NCBI GenBank assembly: GCA_965213935.1 | Contig: CBDCAO010000010.1 | Coordinates: 496,001 to 560,000, forward strand | From: Bin52 sp965213935 | Lineage (GTDB): Bacteria > Pseudomonadota > Alphaproteobacteria > Thalassobaculales > Thalassobaculaceae | Direction of reading: 5' to 3' | Length of the DNA: 64,000 nucleotides | Part shown: piece after piece, positions 60,363 through 64,000 of the stretch | Position numbering within the stretch: the stretch's first letter is position 1 | How the letters are laid out: every line of letters starts with the position of its first letter | Made by a program: the position numbers and the translations under genes | The notes under the pieces: generated by a model | What the model saw: only the letters and a program-made list of their open reading frames with translations | Databases searched by the model: none | What the model was told of the DNA's origin: nothing

Positions 60363-60791
60363 ATGAAAATGATCGATGCCACTGCCGCCCTGCGAGCTTC
60401 GGGCCACCCGGCAAATACGCTGATCGCACGGTTTCCGTTTCCTGATCACACGCAGGTCGAGCGCCTGCTCGCCGCAGGCCGCGCCGCCCGCAGCGCCTAC
60501 ATGGTCACGCTGGTCGAAAGGGCCTTGCGGGCAGTCGGACACGGTATCGTCGCTGCCCTGCTGATGGTTCGACGCTGGCAGGTTGCGATGAAGACCCGCG
60601 CGGCACTCGATCGACTGAGCGATCATCAGCTCCGCGACATCGGCCTGACACGTCATGATGTCGACGTGCTTGTCGGTCATGTCCTGGCAGGCCGGACCAT
60701 CGAGGCCGGGTCTCCCTCGGCCGATGGTTCTGCCCTGTCGCTTCCGGTCAACCACAACCTCTCTTCGGGGCAGATGCGCCGGGCTGCGTGA
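60363..60791 (+). CDS. DUF1127-domain protein
   Basis: This 142-residue protein has a C-terminal DUF1127 motif, TRAALDRLSDHQLRDIGLTR (about residues 80-99), the conserved 45-residue helical module seen in small RNA-binding-type regulators of phosphate and C1/N metabolism in alphaproteobacteria. Most DUF1127 proteins are only 45-75 residues; this one has about 75 extra N-terminal residues and a short tail. GGAGG precedes the ATG. The end overlaps the 3' end of prmA by 44 bases on the opposite strand. Confidence 0.78.
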   Translation: MKMIDATAALRASGHPANTLIARFPFPDHTQVERLLAAGRAARSAYMVTLVERALRAVGHGIVAALLMVRRWQVAMKTRAALDRLSDHQLRDIGLTRHDVDVLVGHVLAGRTIEAGSPSADGSALSLPVNHNLSSGQMRRAA

Positions 60792-61746
60792 GTACTCCTC
60801 CCCCTTGGCAGCCTGGCACATGACGGCCGGCGGTTCCGACCCCGCCGGCCGTCCAGCCCGAGCGCGGCCGCCTGTTGCGTGTCCGCTTCAGCACCAGCGT
60901 GCACCAGTCACCGATCAGTATCTGTCGGACCTGTCTGAAACCGTGGCGATGGTATGCCGCGCGCACTCTGCGTGCCTGGCTTGCAAGCACGCCCGACAGC
61001 ACGATGTGTCCGGCACCGCGTATCCGGCGCGCCGCATCCGGAGCCAGTGCGACCAGGGGTTCTGCAAGTATGTTCGCCGTCACGAGGCTTGCAGAGGTCC
61101 TCACACCGGAAAATCCTGTCGTGCGCCGCACGACGGTCCTGGAGGCGGTCCGGTTGATTGCCGCGTTGCTGCGGGCGGTCTCGACCGCGGCAGGATCGCA
61201 GTCAATCGCCAGCACGCGCGCGCGCGGCCACAGTCTCACGGCCGCGATTGCGAGAATGCCTGACCCGCAACCGACATCAATGATCCTGCGTGGCCGCACC
61301 GATCTTGCAAGCCGGTCAAGTGCGCGCAGGCAGCCCTCGGTACTGGCGTGGGTGCCGGAGCCGAAGGCGCGTCCCGCCTCGATCTCGATCGCGAACTGAC
61401 CGAAGCGGTCAATGGGCCGGTGGTGGGCACCGTGGACCAGGAACCGGCCATACCTCAGCTTCGGAAAGTGACTTCGGTTGCGCCCGAGCCAGTCGATACC
61501 GTCGAGCCGCTCGTGAACGATCCGGGGGACCGGAATGGCGCGGTGGTGCGCCGTGGTCTCGATGGCGCGGACCAGCACCGGCCAGTCCACCAGGCCGGAG
61601 ACGATTGCCATGACGGTACGGTCCTCGTCCTCGGCAAAGACCGAGACACTGTCAACATGCCGCTCGAGGGCGTCGGCAAATGCCTGCGCCGCCGTGCCGG
61701 GTACATCGACGGTGATGCTCCAGATCGCGGCAGGAGCGCCGGTCAC
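60748..61746 (-). CDS. prmA: Ribosomal protein L11 methyltransferase
   Basis: This 332-residue SAM-dependent enzyme trimethylates L11. It has the SAM motif VGCGSGILAIAAVRLWPRAR, a GRAFGSGTHASTEGCLRAL block (the PrmA GTGxHxTT region, here with A for T), and the NILAEPLVALAPDAA motif in place of NIxAxPL. The methyltransferase fold ends near residue 290 (GDWCTLVLKR); about 40 basic and glycine-rich residues follow, translated opposite the DUF1127 gene. The ATG at 61746 overlaps the helicase stop by four bases. Confidence 0.88.
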   Translation of the reverse strand: MTGAPAAIWSITVDVPGTAAQAFADALERHVDSVSVFAEDEDRTVMAIVSGLVDWPVLVRAIETTAHHRAIPVPRIVHERLDGIDWLGRNRSHFPKLRYGRFLVHGAHHRPIDRFGQFAIEIEAGRAFGSGTHASTEGCLRALDRLARSVRPRRIIDVGCGSGILAIAAVRLWPRARVLAIDCDPAAVETARSNAAINRTASRTVVRRTTGFSGVRTSASLVTANILAEPLVALAPDAARRIRGAGHIVLSGVLASQARRVRAAYHRHGFRQVRQILIGDWCTLVLKRTRNRRPRSGWTAGGVGTAGRHVPGCQGGGVLTQPGASAPKRGCG

Positions 61747-63989
61747 GGCCGCGAAATGTAGTGCGCGACCACCATCTTTCGGCCGGCCTTGTCAAACGCG
61801 ACCTCGACCTTCTCGCCGTCGACGCTCTCGACGGTGCCCATACCGAACTTCAGATGGAACACCCGGTCGCCGGCAGTCCAGGCCTCGCTGCTCGACCCGT
61901 CGATCGTAGCGCCCCCCGCGGACTGTCTGCGCATGTCGTTCAGGCGGATCGGGTCAACGGGTGCGGGACGCCGCTGGTAGCCCGGACCACGCCTGTGACT
62001 GGGTTCCACCACGCCGGAACCAGGCCACGGCGTGTGCCGGTTCCTGCCGCGTCGGGCAACGTGGCCAGTCGGCAGTTCGTCCAGGAACCGCGACGGATGG
62101 CTGGGGCGCCAGCTCCCCTGGGCAAAACGCGCCGCCGCGTGGCTGATCTCGACCGCCTTGCGTGCCCGGGTCAGCGCCACGTAGGCGAGGCGGCGTTCCT
62201 CTTCCAGGCCTCGCGCGGTTCCGACGGAGCGGGGATGCGGGAACAGGGTGCCCTCCCAGCCCGGCAGGAAGACTGCGTCGAATTCGAGGCCCTTGGCAGC
62301 GTGGATCGTCATCAGGCTGATCCGGTCCTGGGTCTCGTCGTGGGCTGCGTCCATGACCAGGCCGATGTGCTCGAGAAAGGCGTCGAGAGACTCGAACTCG
62401 TTAAGTGCATCGACCAGTTCCTTGAGATTTTCGAGCCTGCCCATCGCTTCGGGCGACTTGTCGGCCATCCACATTCCGGTGTAGCCCGATTCGTCGAGAA
62501 CCATTGCCGCCAGCGCTGCCGGAGAGACGGTTGATTCGAGCGACTGCCATCGCTCGAAGTCCTCGAGCAGCGACCGCAGTGCCCTGGTTGTCTGTGGACG
62601 CAAGGTTCCGCGCTCCACCAAAATGCGAATCGCTGCCCAGACCGAGTATCCGTCCTCGCGCGCCTGGGCATGCAGCGCCTGGAGCGAGGCGGGTCCGAGC
62701 CCGCGCTTGGGCCGGTTCAGAATCCGCTCGAGCGCCAGATCGTCATGCGGGTGACGGATCACGCGCAGATAGGCAATTGCGTCACGGATCTCGAGGCGCT
62801 CGTAGAACCGCGCGCCGCCGATAATCCGGTAGGGAAGTCCGGTCCGCAGGAACCATTCCTCGAAGGCGCGGGTCTGGAATCCGGCCCTGACCAGGATCGC
62901 CATCTGCGCAAGCGGGGTCCCGTCGCCATGCCGCATGGTGATACGCTCGGCCAGGGTCCGTGCCTCGGCATCGCTGTCGGAGACGCTGTGCACGATGAGC
63001 TTCTCGCCCTTGGCCCCGTCGGTCCACAGTGTCTTGCCCAGACGCTCGCGGTTGTTGGAGATGAGCGAAGAGGCAGCTGCCAGCACGTGCGACGTCGATC
63101 GGTAGTTCTGTTCGAGCCGGATGACCGTCGCACCGGGAAAGTCGCTTTCGAAGCGAAGAATGTTCCCGATCTCTGCGCCGCGCCAGTTGTAGATCGACTG
63201 ATCCTCGTCACCGACGCAGCACAGGTTGTTCCGCTTCTGGGCCAGGAGACGCAGCCACAGGTACTGGGCAACGTTCGTGTCCTGGTACTCATCGACCAGG
63301 ATGTGGCTGAAACGGTCCTGATAGTAGCCGAGCACGTCGGGGTTGGCCTTGAATATCTCGAGGCAGTGCAGCAACAAGTCCCCGAAGTCCACGGCATTGA
63401 GCGCCTCCAGGCGCTGCTGGTACTGCGCGTAGATCTCCGGCAGCCGCCCTCCCGCCAAACCCTCCGTGCCCTCGTTCGTCACCGCCCCCGGGGTCAGGCC
63501 CCGGTCCTTCCAGCGCTGGATGGCATGGATCAGGGCTCGGGCCGGCCAGCGCTTCTCGTCGATCTCCTCCGCTGCGAGGATCTGCTTCAGCAGTCTGATC
63601 TGGTCGTCTGTGTCGAGGATAATGTAGTTGGGCTGCAGACCGGCGAGCTCGGCGTGTCGGCGCAGGATACGCGAACCGAGGGCATGGAAGGTGCCGAGCC
63701 ACGTTCCGGACGATTCGTCGCCAAGCAGCCGGGTGACCCGACCATTCATTTCGCGGGCCGCCCGGTTCGTGAAGGTGACCGCGAGGATCGACCACGGCCG
63801 GGCAGTCCCGGTAGCGAGCAGGTGGGCAAGCCGGGTGGTGAGAACCCTGGTCTTGCCGGTCCCCGCACCTGCCAGGACCAGCAGTGGTCCGTCCAGCGTT
63901 TCGACGGCCTCGCGCTGTGCGGGATTGAGCCCGTCAAGGTAGCGCCCCTCAGGCGCGTCGGCGTCCGGGAAGCGTGGGTGGTCGACCAT
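61743..63989 (-). CDS. UvrD/PcrA-family ATP-dependent DNA helicase
   Basis: This 748-residue superfamily-1A helicase has Walker A LAGAGTGKTRVLTTRLAHLL (about residues 37-56), motif Ia TFTNRAAREM, motif II LVDEYQDTN, motif III CCVGDEDQSIYNWRGAE, motif IV LEQNYRST and motif V/VI blocks TIHAAKGLEFDAVFLPGWE and EERRLAYVALTRARK. The C-terminus has the VFHLKFGMGTVESVDGEKVE Tudor-like domain of UvrD/PcrA that contacts RNA polymerase. The full gene is in the window; the ATG at 63989 is 12 bases from the right edge. Confidence 0.93.
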   Translation of the reverse strand: MVDHPRFPDADAPEGRYLDGLNPAQREAVETLDGPLLVLAGAGTGKTRVLTTRLAHLLATGTARPWSILAVTFTNRAAREMNGRVTRLLGDESSGTWLGTFHALGSRILRRHAELAGLQPNYIILDTDDQIRLLKQILAAEEIDEKRWPARALIHAIQRWKDRGLTPGAVTNEGTEGLAGGRLPEIYAQYQQRLEALNAVDFGDLLLHCLEIFKANPDVLGYYQDRFSHILVDEYQDTNVAQYLWLRLLAQKRNNLCCVGDEDQSIYNWRGAEIGNILRFESDFPGATVIRLEQNYRSTSHVLAAASSLISNNRERLGKTLWTDGAKGEKLIVHSVSDSDAEARTLAERITMRHGDGTPLAQMAILVRAGFQTRAFEEWFLRTGLPYRIIGGARFYERLEIRDAIAYLRVIRHPHDDLALERILNRPKRGLGPASLQALHAQAREDGYSVWAAIRILVERGTLRPQTTRALRSLLEDFERWQSLESTVSPAALAAMVLDESGYTGMWMADKSPEAMGRLENLKELVDALNEFESLDAFLEHIGLVMDAAHDETQDRISLMTIHAAKGLEFDAVFLPGWEGTLFPHPRSVGTARGLEEERRLAYVALTRARKAVEISHAAARFAQGSWRPSHPSRFLDELPTGHVARRGRNRHTPWPGSGVVEPSHRRGPGYQRRPAPVDPIRLNDMRRQSAGGATIDGSSSEAWTAGDRVFHLKFGMGTVESVDGEKVEVAFDKAGRKMVVAHYISRP

Positions 63990-64000
63990 TTGTGTCCTGT

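Noticed and set aside
1..64000. CRISPR arrays, tRNA/rRNA genes, prophage or conjugation modules
   Set aside because: I found no regularly spaced repeats of array size, no cloverleaf-like or rRNA sequence, and no structural phage, integrase or transfer genes.

Overview
The window is high-GC DNA from an alphaproteobacterium, most likely a Rhodospirillales-like lineage. The evidence is the gene order rpsF-rpsR-DUF2232-rplI-dnaB-alr and cvpA-purF-SDR, the adjacent der-bamB-TPR block, the LON-Trm112-DUF971 run, and a DUF2794 protein. No rRNA, tRNA, CRISPR array or intact prophage was seen.

Layout. (a) 0.25-8.5 kb: a UbiH-type monooxygenase, a minus-strand housekeeping run (YbbN-like thioredoxin, LON-domain protein, Trm112, DUF971), a ProX-type tRNA-editing protein, a TPR/glycosyltransferase-like fusion, a macrodomain protein, and fabD-fabG without acpP next to them. 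(b) 8.6-15.3 kb: a plus-strand operon of S6, S18, DUF2232, L9, DnaB, alanine racemase and a two-gene Mla-type lipid ABC transporter, starting at a recognisable sigma70 promoter with a structured leader. (c) 15.3-18.2 kb: an MFS transporter and nested, decayed insertion sequences (IS605-type tnpA/tnpB split by an IS5-family remnant). (d) 18.2-25.8 kb: cvpA, purF, an SDR, der, bamB, a TPR membrane protein and DUF2794. (e) 25.8-30.9 kb: a type I secretion ATPase/adaptor pair facing a glycosyltransferase. (f) 31.3-55.1 kb: an accessory region devoted to methylated amines. (g) 55.7-64 kb: a GST, a haloalkane-dehalogenase-like hydrolase, an enoyl-CoA hydratase, an M24 aminopeptidase, a DUF1127 protein, prmA and a UvrD-type helicase.

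The methylated-amine region is the most interesting part. It carries trimethylamine monooxygenase (tmm), a DUF1989+GcvT protein matching TMAO demethylase (tdm), a type III glutamine-synthetase-like gamma-glutamylmethylamide synthetase (gmaS), the three-part N-methylglutamate synthase (mgsABC), a FadR/GntR regulator, a complete branched-chain-amino-acid-type ABC transporter divergent from tmm, and a choline-type ABC importer (choXWV). Together these imply TMA -> TMAO -> dimethylamine + C1 and methylamine -> gamma-glutamylmethylamide -> N-methylglutamate. The dimethylamine monooxygenase (dmm) and N-methylglutamate dehydrogenase (mgd) genes needed to join and finish the route are not in the window. 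A direct repeat, AWTGGT-N4-ATTGGT with 10-bp periodicity, lies in the same orientation upstream of gmaS, the ABC binding-protein gene and tmm. A four-copy ATTGGT array lies further upstream of gmaS. This looks like a shared and possibly undescribed regulatory site. Three genes of unknown function (31315-31875, 31892-32302, 50645-51379) sit in or beside these units.

The region is flanked and interrupted by decayed mobile elements (IS5-family, IS110, ISAzo13). They cut a transporter permease upstream of tdm and lie next to a gamma-glutamyltransferase fragment.
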